Below are positions 1 through 8,782 of a stretch of DNA of 45,517 nucleotides, one piece after another. The stretch's first letter is position 1; the number at the start of each line of letters is the position of its first letter. A program made the position numbers and the translations under genes. The notes beneath the pieces are model-generated. The model ran no database searches. It saw nothing but the letters and a program-made list of their open reading frames with translations, and was not told the origin of the DNA. The stretch is from Fidelibacterota bacterium (GTDB lineage Bacteria; Fidelibacterota; UBA2242; JAOZSR01): the NCBI GenBank assembly GCA_029939575.1, contig JAOZSR010000001.1, forward strand, positions 1-45,517. The letters are read 5' to 3'.

Positions 1-306
1 ACCATTATCAATATTTGAAACAATATGAAAATCGCCAAGAAAGGTGTTTGAAAAGGTTCCACCGTGTGTATTTTCCAACTGTGCATAAAATTCACCATTG
101 TTCCATAATCCTGCATTTTTTGTATTCATGGTAATTACTAAATCAATCATACCCATGTCAGTCTGTCCTGTTTTCAATCCACCGGTAAGATTTTGTATAT
201 AATCATTTACATAACTAGCTTCAAAAGTAAAGGCTTCTTCATCCTGACCGAAAACATTCATTGCAACCACAAAAATAACCAATATAAATATTAATTTTTT
301 ATTCAT
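1..306 (-). CDS. Outer-membrane porin, OprB-like (N-terminal part, cut by window edge)
   Basis: The first 102 residues can be read, and the rest lies beyond the left edge. The protein opens with a signal peptide (MNKKLIFILVIFVVVAMNVF, likely cut after FGQ). Short amphipathic stretches follow, such as TNLTGG-like turns, GLKTGQTDMGMIDLVI and GLWNNGEFYAQLENTHGG. This pattern of a glycine-rich mature start followed by beta strands is what carbohydrate-selective (OprB-type) porins look like, so passive sugar or small-solute uptake across the outer membrane is likely. The start has a good ribosome site (AGAGGTAG) lying over the stop codon of the upstream chemoreceptor gene, with only 12 bases between the genes, so the two are probably cotranscribed. 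The family call rests on one quarter of a typical porin and is moderate. Confidence 0.6.
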   Translation of the reverse strand, partial: MNKKLIFILVIFVVAMNVFGQDEEAFTFEASYVNDYIQNLTGGLKTGQTDMGMIDLVITMNTKNAGLWNNGEFYAQLENTHGGTFSNTFLGDFHIVSNIDNG

Positions 307-318
307 TTTCTACCTCTG

Positions 319-1968
319 CTAAATTTTAAATTGATTAACAACTTCTTGTAAACTGGATACCAGTTTGGTTAACTCATCTGAACTATTCTGCACTATATTT
401 GCAGAATTACTTAGTTCATTAGCTGATGAATTAACATCAATTATTTCTTCAGCAATTTGTTTTGTGGCATGACTACCCTGAGAAACGTTCTCATTAATTT
501 CAATAATACTTTTAGATACTTCATTAATTTTACTTGCATTTTCACCTGTTGTAGCATTTTGTTCTTCTACTGCAGCTGCAATAGTACCTACAACACTATC
601 AATTTCTTTTATAATTCCAGTAATTTCTTTGATTACATAGGATGTATTCTCGGAAGACTGTTGTACATCACTCAACTTTCCTGCAATTTCTTCAGTAGCA
701 TTGGAAGTTTGTTTTGCTAGTTCCTTAATCTCGTTAGCTACAACTGCAAACCCTTTCCCTGCTTCACCTGCTCTTGCAGCTTCAATTGTAGCATTTAATG
801 CCAATAAGTTTGTTTGATTTGAAATATCAGTGATTGTATCTGTTACTTTAACAATTTCCTTTGCAGCTATACCAAGTTCTTTAACCTGAACTGATGCTTT
901 TTCTGCTTGATCTACAGCGTTTTTGGTGATTTCCATAGATTTTGCTGTATTCTGAGCTATTTCATTAATACTGCTACTCATTTCTTCTGTACCTTTTGCC
1001 ACTATATTTAAATTTTCTGTAGTACTACCCATAGAATTTGAGACATTATTCATGTTTATACTCAACTCTTCTGAAGCGGATGCAACAGTATTTGCTTTTG
1101 TAACAGTATTCGTAGAGTTAGTACTAAGAGTTTTAGCAATATCATTCATTTCTTTAGATGAAACATCGAGTGTATTTGCCGAATTATTAATATTTTTTAT
1201 AGATCCTTTCAAATTCTCTACAAAAACGTTTAGAATATTTGCAAAATCAGCAAGTTCATCTTTTGTTTTTATTTTGCATTTATTTCTAAGATCTCCATCT
1301 GATAATGAATTTACAAAATCCATTAAACCCAGAATTGTTTTTTCAAGGTTTCCTGAAAAAACAATTGCAATTATAACTGTACTTAATATGGTAATTAATG
1401 CAAATAATATTGTTGAATTTTTATTTCTTTCAGCAGCACTTATTGCCTTATTTATTGTCTCTTCACCTTTAATATTAATATCTTTTGATAGATTTGTCAG
1501 TTTCTCTGAGATATCAGCAGCAAAGGCATCAAAACTTTCCATAGCAACATTTCCACCAGTAGGTCCTTTGTCAATATACTCCTGTGCCATCCATTTACCT
1601 TTTGTATAAAACTCTTCAAAAGATACTCCTACTTCATCCAATAATTTTTTACTACTTGGTATTAAAGTTTTAAGTTCAGAAATATTTTTCCGAAAATCTT
1701 CGGCATAAATTTCCGCTTCACCAAAACCATCGTCAAATCCTTCAGCGCCCCGAGTCGCACTTATATCTGTTAACCATTGCTGAACCTGGACAACATCAAG
1801 ATTAATTTTATTGGATAATAAGATTCCATGATGACCTTTTTTCCAACTCTCATCAATTGATTTCTTCATAGTTATGGAATTAGACACTCCTATTATTAAT
1901 TGTATGATTAATAATAAAACTACAATTCCAAAAGATGCTAACAATTTGTTTCTTAAGTTCCACCGCAT
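319..1968 (-). CDS. Methyl-accepting chemotaxis protein
   Basis: This is a 549-residue transmembrane chemoreceptor that would signal to CheA/CheW. The first membrane helix is at about residues 9-28. A periplasmic four-helix-bundle-type sensor domain follows (about 30-183), with a HHGILLSNK and [10 protein letters not shown] pattern seen in many 4HB-type receptors. The second membrane helix is at about 185-205, then a HAMP segment and a long cytoplasmic coiled coil. The hairpin tip carries the conserved signalling motif around [19 protein letters not shown] and [15 protein letters not shown]. There is no C-terminal CheR-binding pentapeptide, and the protein ends VVNQFKI. The gene directly precedes a porin gene 12 bases downstream. 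The ligand cannot be read from the sequence. Family assignment is very secure. Confidence 0.95.
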   Translation of the reverse strand: MRWNLRNKLLASFGIVVLLLIIQLIIGVSNSITMKKSIDESWKKGHHGILLSNKINLDVVQVQQWLTDISATRGAEGFDDGFGEAEIYAEDFRKNISELKTLIPSSKKLLDEVGVSFEEFYTKGKWMAQEYIDKGPTGGNVAMESFDAFAADISEKLTNLSKDINIKGEETINKAISAAERNKNSTILFALITILSTVIIAIVFSGNLEKTILGLMDFVNSLSDGDLRNKCKIKTKDELADFANILNVFVENLKGSIKNINNSANTLDVSSKEMNDIAKTLSTNSTNTVTKANTVASASEELSINMNNVSNSMGSTTENLNIVAKGTEEMSSSINEIAQNTAKSMEITKNAVDQAEKASVQVKELGIAAKEIVKVTDTITDISNQTNLLALNATIEAARAGEAGKGFAVVANEIKELAKQTSNATEEIAGKLSDVQQSSENTSYVIKEITGIIKEIDSVVGTIAAAVEEQNATTGENASKINEVSKSIIEINENVSQGSHATKQIAEEIIDVNSSANELSNSANIVQNSSDELTKLVSSLQEVVNQFKI

Positions 1969-2195
1969 GATTTTCTCCTAGGTTTGAAATTCCTATTTAA
2001 AAATTTCAGTTATTTTTATCCAATAAAACATAAATATAAAATAGAGAAAAAGCAATTATACTTAATAAAATAATTGTGCATCGGAATTAATAAGGTATAG
2101 TAACTAAATATCAAATCTTAATAAAAAATAATTATTTCACTCTTTTATTTTTTCTTAAAAAAAAGTAAAAAAATCAAGATCCTATAAAAATTGAA

Positions 2196-2460
2196 TTACC
2201 GGTAATACGAAATATTATTTCGCTCTCTCCTGATTCTTACAAATTCTTTTTGTAATTGATGAATTTAAGCATCTTCACTATTCAGGATACCTTTTCCGGG
2301 GAATGATTCTTCACCATTAACGTCATGTTCTCGCTTCCATCTATTCAGTATATTTGATGAAATTCCTAATTTTTGACTGGTTGTTAAACTGATTTTTCTG
2401 GTGTATTCAGGATTAATTTAACAGATTTTTTTATAGTGGATTCAGTGCTTTCTAAGTGTT
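2196..2460 (-). pseudogene. Decayed IS3-family transposase OrfA remnant
   Basis: The intergenic stretch 1969-2533 has no intact gene. Its minus strand still encodes a recognisable IS3-type OrfA. A segment reading IKKSVKLILNTPEKSV shifts frame near 2388-2402 into TTSQKLGISSNILNRWKREH, then NGEESFPGKGILNSEDA, the usual helix-turn-helix plus FPGKG signature. An in-frame TAA follows at 2265-2267, and the same frame then gives a leucine-zipper-like tail (IHQLQKEFVRIRRERNN). No OrfB follows. One frameshift and one stop show it is dead. The remainder (1969-2195) is AT-rich upstream DNA of the chemoreceptor gene with nothing else recognisable. Confidence 0.65.
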
Positions 2461-2533
2461 CTCATTTTGCTTTATTTTTTTTATCTTACCTGTGTGTCCT
2501 AAAAAATATAGCAAATCCAATTCTGCTATGATC

Positions 2534-3274
2534 TTATTCATTATGCAGAAAACACCCACTATCAATAAAATAAAGAATCTGTTGAACTACTTCTTTTTTC
2601 CATAATAATGGAGTATGAATACCACGAACGATAATAAAATCAGCCATACCATCTAATTTTGTTTCCTCAACAGCTACCACTCCATCATCATCACCCGGAA
2701 TTAAAGGATTGATTCCATGTTCATTTCCAAGTCCACCGGCTATCACACCAAAATGAATATTTGGTTCCGGGAATTTTTTCCAGTAATCGTCATCATCCTT
2801 TCCCAGATGCTGACCAGCCGGCCCACATAACCACTCGAAAGTTTTTAAATTATCAAAATGTTCTGCAAATACAGAACCCTGGTTGGGGGGCGCAACCATT
2901 ACTAAATTACCAAATTTTTCAGAATAAGTCTGTGCAAGATAAGCCCTGACAACCAGACTTCCCAGGCTATGAGTAACAAAATGTATTTTCTCTGCTTGTG
3001 GCTCAATGGCAGCAATTTCTTTTGATAATTTTAAAACCACTGTATCCATTGGCCAGCGGGTGGATGCATATTCAAAATTTAAAATCCTATAGCCCAGTTC
3101 CCTGAAATTATTTTCAATCTTTTTCATTACAACCGGTTTATCAAAAATTCCATGGATTAAAACAACGGTTTCCCCGGTTTCATATAGATTCTTTGGTTTT
3201 GTATAACAGGAACAAAGCATAATTAAAAAGGTAAAAATAATTACACTTTTAGTAATATTAAAATACTGTTTCAT
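2534..3274 (-). CDS. Lipoprotein alpha/beta hydrolase (lipase/esterase-like)
   Basis: This is a 246-residue secreted lipoprotein: a hydrophobic leader (VIIFTFLIML) runs into a lipobox ending at the Cys of LCSC. The mature part is a compact alpha/beta hydrolase. It has an oxyanion HG motif (VVLIHGIF, about residues 37-44), a nucleophile elbow THSLGS (about 101-106), an acidic region GDDDGVV and a late His in RGIHTPLLW, together a plausible Ser-Asp-His triad. The fold resembles the lipase/PGAP1-like esterases. The substrate is unknown. Its ATG directly abuts the TAA of the upstream TPR gene, so the pair is translationally coupled and may act together in the periplasm or at a membrane surface. 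Confidence 0.8.
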   Translation of the reverse strand: MKQYFNITKSVIIFTFLIMLCSCYTKPKNLYETGETVVLIHGIFDKPVVMKKIENNFRELGYRILNFEYASTRWPMDTVVLKLSKEIAAIEPQAEKIHFVTHSLGSLVVRAYLAQTYSEKFGNLVMVAPPNQGSVFAEHFDNLKTFEWLCGPAGQHLGKDDDDYWKKFPEPNIHFGVIAGGLGNEHGINPLIPGDDDGVVAVEETKLDGMADFIIVRGIHTPLLWKKEVVQQILYFIDSGCFLHNE

Positions 3275-4957
3275 TTACTCTTCTTTTTGTAGTTTTTTCA
3301 GGTTTTTCTTTGCTTTAGTTGCATTTTTCGAATCAGGATAATTCGCTATTATCAAGTTCAATGTTTCTATCAATTTTTCAGGATTATCAATCTTTGAGTT
3401 ATATAAATCCTTAATATTTTCTAATCCTTTTAACCCGTTCTCGGTTCCTGTATAATTCTTAAAAAGTGTCATATAGAGGTCGATAGCAGATGTATATTGT
3501 TTATTATCTTCAAGTAATTGGCCAGCCATATAAAGGGCTTTTTGAGCGGCTTTGGAACCATGAAATCTTGTTTCAACAGATTTATAGGTTTCAACCGATT
3601 TTTCGACAAGTTTCATCTCGTCAGACTGAATCTTGGCAATTGTAAAAAGAGCATTTGTTGAACGGACAGTATCCTGACAGATTTGCGAAAATTCCAAGTA
3701 TTTTCCAACAGCCTTTTCAAAATCTTTCAGATCATTATGATAAATTTCTGCAATTTGAAAATGTGCGTTTGTAGCCAAAGTATCAGTACCAAACCGAGAT
3801 ATTACTTTATTGAAATATTCTATACTTTCCGGATATTTCTCCAGGTTTTTTGCCAAAATTATTGCACTTTCATTTAAAGCAAATTTTTCAAATTTCGATT
3901 CCGGGAATAATTGGAGGATTTTTTTATATCTCAAAAATGCAGTATGGGGCTTATCATCTTTAACACTTTTTTTCGCTAACCAAAAACATACTTGTGGTGC
4001 ATTAACTGAGCCCGGGAAAAAAGCAAAAAAGTTTTCTGCTTCCTTTTCAAAATATAGATTTACATTTTCGTCTTTAAATTCATGCAATAATTTAACAAAT
4101 TCAAAATATCGGGTTTCAAGGCTCAGGTTTTTGATAGTCTTTTCAAAATAACGTTCAAACAATCCATCTTGTTTTTTTATTACATCCGATTTTTTTAAAA
4201 TAACAGCCAGTGAATCATTTACAATATTGGAATATTTTGATTCGGGAAAGAGATAATGAAATTTTAAAATCCCATATTCACTATCAGCCCATTTTTCATA
4301 CCTGAGAAATATCTGAATAATATAAATCTGAACCAGGTCACTGCGCTTTCCGGGGAAAAAAGTCCGGATATATGATTCAAGTTCTTCCACCTGATGAGGT
4401 ATAATATCTTCACCTTCTACTGATAATTGCCAGAAAAGATTATGGTTTATTTTTTTTTCAGTCATCAGGTCTAATGTATATTGATAAAAATTTTCTTCAT
4501 AATTTTCAGGAATTTTACTAATTGAACTTATTTCTGTTACCCTCAATTTATTTTTGTAATAATTCAAACTGTCTGAAAAAGTTTTTACAGAATTTAACAA
4601 ATTTTTCTGATATTGAGTGTAAACAGAATCAACCAATTGTGAACAACTATCCTTGTAAACCAATGACAATGAGTCTGTTATATTTGCAATTAATTGCCCT
4701 GGATTTACTGTTTGTTTTGTACAGGTATCCTTATAAACAATAATAGTATCAGCTCTTATTGATGATTTAATGGAATCAATTTTTTGGTTAAGAAGTTCAC
4801 TATATTCAAAAGAAATAGAATCTATTATGGCCTGGTGATCAATTTTTGATTCAATATTCATCTCCATACTTTGAGAAGTGTCGGATTGACTCAGGACAAC
4901 ATTGTTAATATTAATAAAAATAATAATCAATATTATTACTCTAAAAAATTGTTTCAT
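3275..4957 (-). CDS. Secreted tetratricopeptide-repeat protein
   Basis: The protein has 560 residues. It starts with a signal peptide (FFRVIILIIIFININNVVLS), followed by a Ser/Asp-rich, probably coiled N-terminal region (about 30-165) with two Cys-containing segments spaced similarly (YKDTCTKQ and YKDSCSQL). The C-terminal half carries TPR-like helical repeats of the BamD/YbgF type, for example FFPGSVNAPQVCFWLA, LFPESKFEKFALNESA and FGTDTLATNAHFQIAEIY. Such proteins are scaffolds in the periplasm. No enzymatic motif is visible. It is cotranscribed with the lipoprotein hydrolase that begins at the very next base. The upstream region faces the hybrid kinase gene on the other strand. Confidence 0.75.
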   Translation of the reverse strand: MKQFFRVIILIIIFININNVVLSQSDTSQSMEMNIESKIDHQAIIDSISFEYSELLNQKIDSIKSSIRADTIIVYKDTCTKQTVNPGQLIANITDSLSLVYKDSCSQLVDSVYTQYQKNLLNSVKTFSDSLNYYKNKLRVTEISSISKIPENYEENFYQYTLDLMTEKKINHNLFWQLSVEGEDIIPHQVEELESYIRTFFPGKRSDLVQIYIIQIFLRYEKWADSEYGILKFHYLFPESKYSNIVNDSLAVILKKSDVIKKQDGLFERYFEKTIKNLSLETRYFEFVKLLHEFKDENVNLYFEKEAENFFAFFPGSVNAPQVCFWLAKKSVKDDKPHTAFLRYKKILQLFPESKFEKFALNESAIILAKNLEKYPESIEYFNKVISRFGTDTLATNAHFQIAEIYHNDLKDFEKAVGKYLEFSQICQDTVRSTNALFTIAKIQSDEMKLVEKSVETYKSVETRFHGSKAAQKALYMAGQLLEDNKQYTSAIDLYMTLFKNYTGTENGLKGLENIKDLYNSKIDNPEKLIETLNLIIANYPDSKNATKAKKNLKKLQKEE

Positions 4958-5052
4958 AATTCCCTCACATTGAAAAATTATTCTAAATTTAATTGTATTA
5001 TTTTTCTACTATTTTTCATTATTTTCTAAGAAGAATTTAAAAAAACAAGCTT

Positions 5053-5233
5053 AGGTTTTCAACCTTTATATTTATTTAATAGGTTTTCAAATTCCGTAAC
5101 ACAGACAGCCTTGCCAGTTAAAAATACAAGATTAACAAATTTCTACAACACTGGTAGTCCTGTTTGTTTGAAAAAAAAATTACTATTTTCTATTCAAGGT
5201 TGTATATTTCTTTTGTGTCTGTTTGTCTGAAAA
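5053..5233. repeat. Two pairs of short direct repeats in a divergent intergenic region
   Basis: The 299-base gap between the TPR gene and the hybrid kinase holds an exact 10-base repeat, AGGTTTTCAA, at 5053-5062 and 5081-5090 (28 bases apart). A 15-base repeat, CTGTTTGTYTGAAAA, lies at 5160-5174 and 5219-5233 (59 bases apart, one mismatch). They could be regulator sites for the divergent genes or a local duplication. I see no RNA gene or further ORF here. Confidence 0.4.
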
Positions 5234-5256
5234 GGGAAATAGGGAATCATTATTCT

Positions 5257-7356
5257 ATGAATAGTCAAAATCCAAAATTATTATTACTTGTCGAAGATGA
5301 TGCCATTATTGCTATGGATGAGCAGAATGAGCTTGAAAGCTGTGGCTACAAGGTAATAACTGCAAATTCAGGTCAGGCAGCTATAGATATTTTCATGACA
5401 AACAAATCGATTGACCTGGTGCTTATGGACATTGACCTTGGAAAAGGGATAGATGGCCCGCAGGCAGCAGAAATCATTCTCAAAGATCATAATGTTCCAA
5501 TTTTGTTCATGTCGAGTCATACCGAGCCTGAATATATAAAAAAAACCGAACAAATAACATCCTATGGATATGTAGTTAAAAATTCCGGTCTGGTAATTCT
5601 TAATGCATCAATAAAAATGGCATTCAAGCTATTTGGTGCACATCAAAAATTAGAACAAAGCGAAGAGAAATATCGTGTGATATTCGAGAATAAAGGTTCT
5701 GCAACATGTATGTTTGGTGAAAATAAAATAATTACTGCCTGTAATATCAAATTTTGTGAATTGAGTGGATATTCAAAAACTGAAATTGAAGGCAAAATGA
5801 AATGGTCAGATTTGGTAGATAAAGAAGATCTCAAATCTATGCTTGAGTATCACTCTAAACGCACAAAAAAAACCGGTAATCCACCATTGAATTATGATTT
5901 TGGTTTTATTACTAAAAGCGGTGAACGAAAATATGTCAATTTAAACATTGGTATGTTTGGTAGTCAACGTATTGTATCTCTCATAGATATTACAAAGCGT
6001 AAATTGGCAGAATTTAACCTTGAACTAAACAACTCACAGTTACAATACCTGTTAAATGCAACAAATGATGAATTTATCCTTATGAATTGTGAGGGAACAA
6101 TAGTCAAAATCAATGATAAAGCTGCCTCAGAGTATGGACATAAACCCGATGAATTAATTGGTAAATCTCCTTTTGAATTTATGCCGGCAAAAACAAAGGC
6201 AAGGAGGAAAAAAATTCTTGAAGTAATTTCAAAAGATAAAAAACCAATGCTGTTTGAAGATGAAAACATGGGAAAATATTATCATAATTCCCTGATCCCG
6301 ATTCTTAAAGATTCCGGCGAACTATTATATATTGCATTATTTGCCCAGGATATTACCAGCAGTAAAAAATCTGATTTAGCCTTATTGGAAACTAAAAACA
6401 GGTTACAATCAATATTTAATAATGCCACCGACGGAATTCTACAGATTACAAAAACTGCTAAAATAGTTGATGCCAATCCGGCATTTTCAACACTTACCGG
6501 TATTGACAGGAAAGACGTGATTGGAAAATCAGGATTTGTATTGGCAAAAAAGTTTGTTAATATAAAAGATTTACCGGCAACTCTTAAAATAATAACAGAC
6601 TTTGTGAAAAATAAACAGGTTCGGAATTTTGAACTCAAATATCTGGATAAAGTATTTGAAATAAACACAAGCAAAAAACAAGTCAATGGAGAACACGTTG
6701 CAACAATCCGTGATATAACAAAACACAAACAGGCAAAGGATAAAATCAGTCAACTCCTCAATGAAAAAGAAATTCTTTTACAAGAAGTCCATCATCGTGT
6801 AAAAAACAATATAAATGTTATCAGCAGCCTGTTACGAATGAAATCCCAATCTGTGAATATTCCGGAATTAACCGAAGCCTTTCATGACTCTATCGGAAGA
6901 ATACAGAGTATGGGGATTTTGTATGATAAACTATTCCAATCAGCAAAATATCAGGAAGTTTCTATAAAAGAATATTTTCCTCCCTTAGTTGATGAAATTT
7001 TACAGATATTTCCTACATCTGATAAAATTAAAATTAAGAAACAATTTGATAATTTAACCATCCCGACTAAAGATATTTTTCCCCTTGGAATTATATTAAA
7101 TGAATTATTGACCAATGCCTTTAAATATGGATTCCCCGAACAGAATGAGGGATTAATCAAAATTTCTATCAGGCAAAAACAAAATCACGTGACATTTATT
7201 TTTCAGGATAATGGTATTGGAATTCCTGAAGAAAAAATTAAAAAATCAAAGGGATTTGGGCTCAGCCTGATAGCCATGCTTGTAAAACAAATTTCCGGCA
7301 ATTACAAAATCGAAATTGATAATGGAACCAGGTTCATTATTAAATTTGACCTGTAA
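5257..7356 (+). CDS. Hybrid sensor histidine kinase (REC-PAS-PAS-PAS-HisKA_2-HATPase)
   Basis: I chose the ATG at 5257 because the protein then starts directly before the receiver domain. The longer reading frame from a TTG at 5164 adds 31 residues of no family character. An N-terminal CheY-like receiver (about 7-125) has acidic residues E13-D15 and the phospho-acceptor Asp58 in LMDIDLG. Three PAS domains follow, each ending in an ITKRK, ITSSK or ITKHK hinge. The HisKA_2 motif (LLQEVHHRVKNNINVIS) gives the phospho-His, and an HATPase domain ends the protein (LNELLTNAFKYG, DNGIGIPEE, GFGLSLI). With no membrane helix it is a soluble, cytoplasmic kinase whose activity is likely set by phosphorylation of its own receiver. 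The output partner is not encoded next to it. Confidence 0.93.
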   Translation: MNSQNPKLLLLVEDDAIIAMDEQNELESCGYKVITANSGQAAIDIFMTNKSIDLVLMDIDLGKGIDGPQAAEIILKDHNVPILFMSSHTEPEYIKKTEQITSYGYVVKNSGLVILNASIKMAFKLFGAHQKLEQSEEKYRVIFENKGSATCMFGENKIITACNIKFCELSGYSKTEIEGKMKWSDLVDKEDLKSMLEYHSKRTKKTGNPPLNYDFGFITKSGERKYVNLNIGMFGSQRIVSLIDITKRKLAEFNLELNNSQLQYLLNATNDEFILMNCEGTIVKINDKAASEYGHKPDELIGKSPFEFMPAKTKARRKKILEVISKDKKPMLFEDENMGKYYHNSLIPILKDSGELLYIALFAQDITSSKKSDLALLETKNRLQSIFNNATDGILQITKTAKIVDANPAFSTLTGIDRKDVIGKSGFVLAKKFVNIKDLPATLKIITDFVKNKQVRNFELKYLDKVFEINTSKKQVNGEHVATIRDITKHKQAKDKISQLLNEKEILLQEVHHRVKNNINVISSLLRMKSQSVNIPELTEAFHDSIGRIQSMGILYDKLFQSAKYQEVSIKEYFPPLVDEILQIFPTSDKIKIKKQFDNLTIPTKDIFPLGIILNELLTNAFKYGFPEQNEGLIKISIRQKQNHVTFIFQDNGIGIPEEKIKKSKGFGLSLIAMLVKQISGNYKIEIDNGTRFIIKFDL

Positions 7357-7529
7357 TATAAGTTGTATATCATTTTTATCTTAAAAGTTTTTCCATCCTA
7401 AGCCTCTTGCCAACTATCTGTTTTTAATTTGCAAATAAAAAAAAATCAAATAAATTTAATTAATCAAAATACTTAATAATTACTTTAAGTAAGAACCCTG
7501 AAGAAAAATCTTTGAAAAAGGATGGAATA

Positions 7530-8738
7530 GTGAAATACATAATATTGGAACCATTACATCTTGAAACTGTGGACAATGATTTTGTAAGACGTTGTGTAAT
7601 AAAACGTATAGATGATAATATTCAGGTTAATCAAAAAGAATTATGGTTCAAATTCACAAAAACAACCATACCACCTGCCGATGATGATTGTGATAGTTAT
7701 TTGCTTGGCATCCTCATGGATGCAATGAAAGAAGAACGGCAGATCATCGTTCAGGGTTCAGTTTCCAAACAACTTTTAAGTAATTTAGTAGAATACCAGG
7801 CAGTCTGGAATAGTTGGTATCCAAATCTATTTAAACTTGTTGATATAAAGGTTAATAAGGTTCGGGATAGTAAAGTTCCTGTTGATGGTACAATATGTCC
7901 TTTTTCAGGTGGAGTAGATGGAGCTTTCTCTGTATGGAGACATGTAAAGGGAAAGGTTAGTTACAGGACTCAAAAAATTGACTATTGCTCCTTTATCCAT
8001 GGATTTGACATTGATCCTTCAGATATTGAAATATATAATAAAACCAAAAATAGTGTTATTGAAACTCTTAATGATGTCAATATTAAATTTTTACCATTAA
8101 AAACTAATTTTCGCTTAATTTCATCTGTACCGTGGGTACATGCTTATGCATGTTGTCTAATTGCAAGTTTGAGTAATTTTAAGAATATTGCGGGTACATG
8201 CATAATTCCAAGTTCAGTTTCCTATAATAATCCAATGAAATATAGTGCATCAAACGCGATTACAGACCCATTATTAAATTCCGATGAATTTAATATAATC
8301 CATGATGGAGCATCAATTATCAGGGTGAATAAAATAAATCAAATTTGTCAATGGAAAAAGGGAATAGAGAACCTACGTGTATGCTGGTCAAGTAATGTAA
8401 CTAATTTTAATTGTGGTAAATGTGAAAAATGTGTGAGAACCAAATTAAATTTTTTAGTCTCAGGGAATCCAATTCCTGATATATTTCCACCTAATTTTAA
8501 TATTGAAGACGATATAAAAAAAGTTGTTTTAAACAAAGTAACTGTCCGAAATCTATGGGAAGAAATCCTGGAACAGGCAAAGCAGAATAACATCAATGAA
8601 AAATGGGTATCTTTAGCAAGAAAAGCCCTTAGAAAAAAACCATTAAATCACTATTTTTTTCCCAAACAGAGCAATCGCAGGAAATTTGTGAAAAACCTAA
8701 TAACACGAACCAAATCATTCATTTCAAGAAAAATATGA
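7530..8738 (+). CDS. PP-loop ATPase, QueC-like, paralog A
   Basis: This protein of about 402 residues belongs to the PP-loop ATP pyrophosphatase superfamily. The GTG at 7530 is preferred over an upstream TTG (7512) because AAGGATGG lies at the right distance before it. The nucleotide loop reads PFSGGVDGAF (about 122-131). The usual SGGxDS has Gly in place of the last Ser. Near the C-terminus are RVCW, then NCGKCEKCVRTKLN, the C-x8-CGxCxxC pattern of the QueC zinc site. The IHGFDID segment after the loop is shared with the next gene. QueC-type enzymes activate a carboxylate with ATP and amidate it, but these proteins are clearly not QueC itself (longer, with an extra N-terminal domain of about 120 residues). 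The actual substrate is unknown. The gene is followed 44 bases later by a paralog. Confidence 0.7.
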   Translation: MKYIILEPLHLETVDNDFVRRCVIKRIDDNIQVNQKELWFKFTKTTIPPADDDCDSYLLGILMDAMKEERQIIVQGSVSKQLLSNLVEYQAVWNSWYPNLFKLVDIKVNKVRDSKVPVDGTICPFSGGVDGAFSVWRHVKGKVSYRTQKIDYCSFIHGFDIDPSDIEIYNKTKNSVIETLNDVNIKFLPLKTNFRLISSVPWVHAYACCLIASLSNFKNIAGTCIIPSSVSYNNPMKYSASNAITDPLLNSDEFNIIHDGASIIRVNKINQICQWKKGIENLRVCWSSNVTNFNCGKCEKCVRTKLNFLVSGNPIPDIFPPNFNIEDDIKKVVLNKVTVRNLWEEILEQAKQNNINEKWVSLARKALRKKPLNHYFFPKQSNRRKFVKNLITRTKSFISRKI

Positions 8739-8782
8739 CATTTAATAATTTCTGACTCAAAACCTGGGAAGATAACCTAGAT

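Noticed and set aside
1052-1609. A 185-codon open frame on the plus strand inside the chemoreceptor gene
   Set aside because: It is the antisense of a well-supported coding region, with composition (Phe/Ser/Leu-rich) typical of such shadows and no ribosome site or family motif.
5164-5256. A longer N-terminus for the hybrid kinase starting at TTG
   Set aside because: The added 31 residues do not resemble any domain, the receiver domain starts right after the ATG at 5257, and direct repeats cover this DNA.
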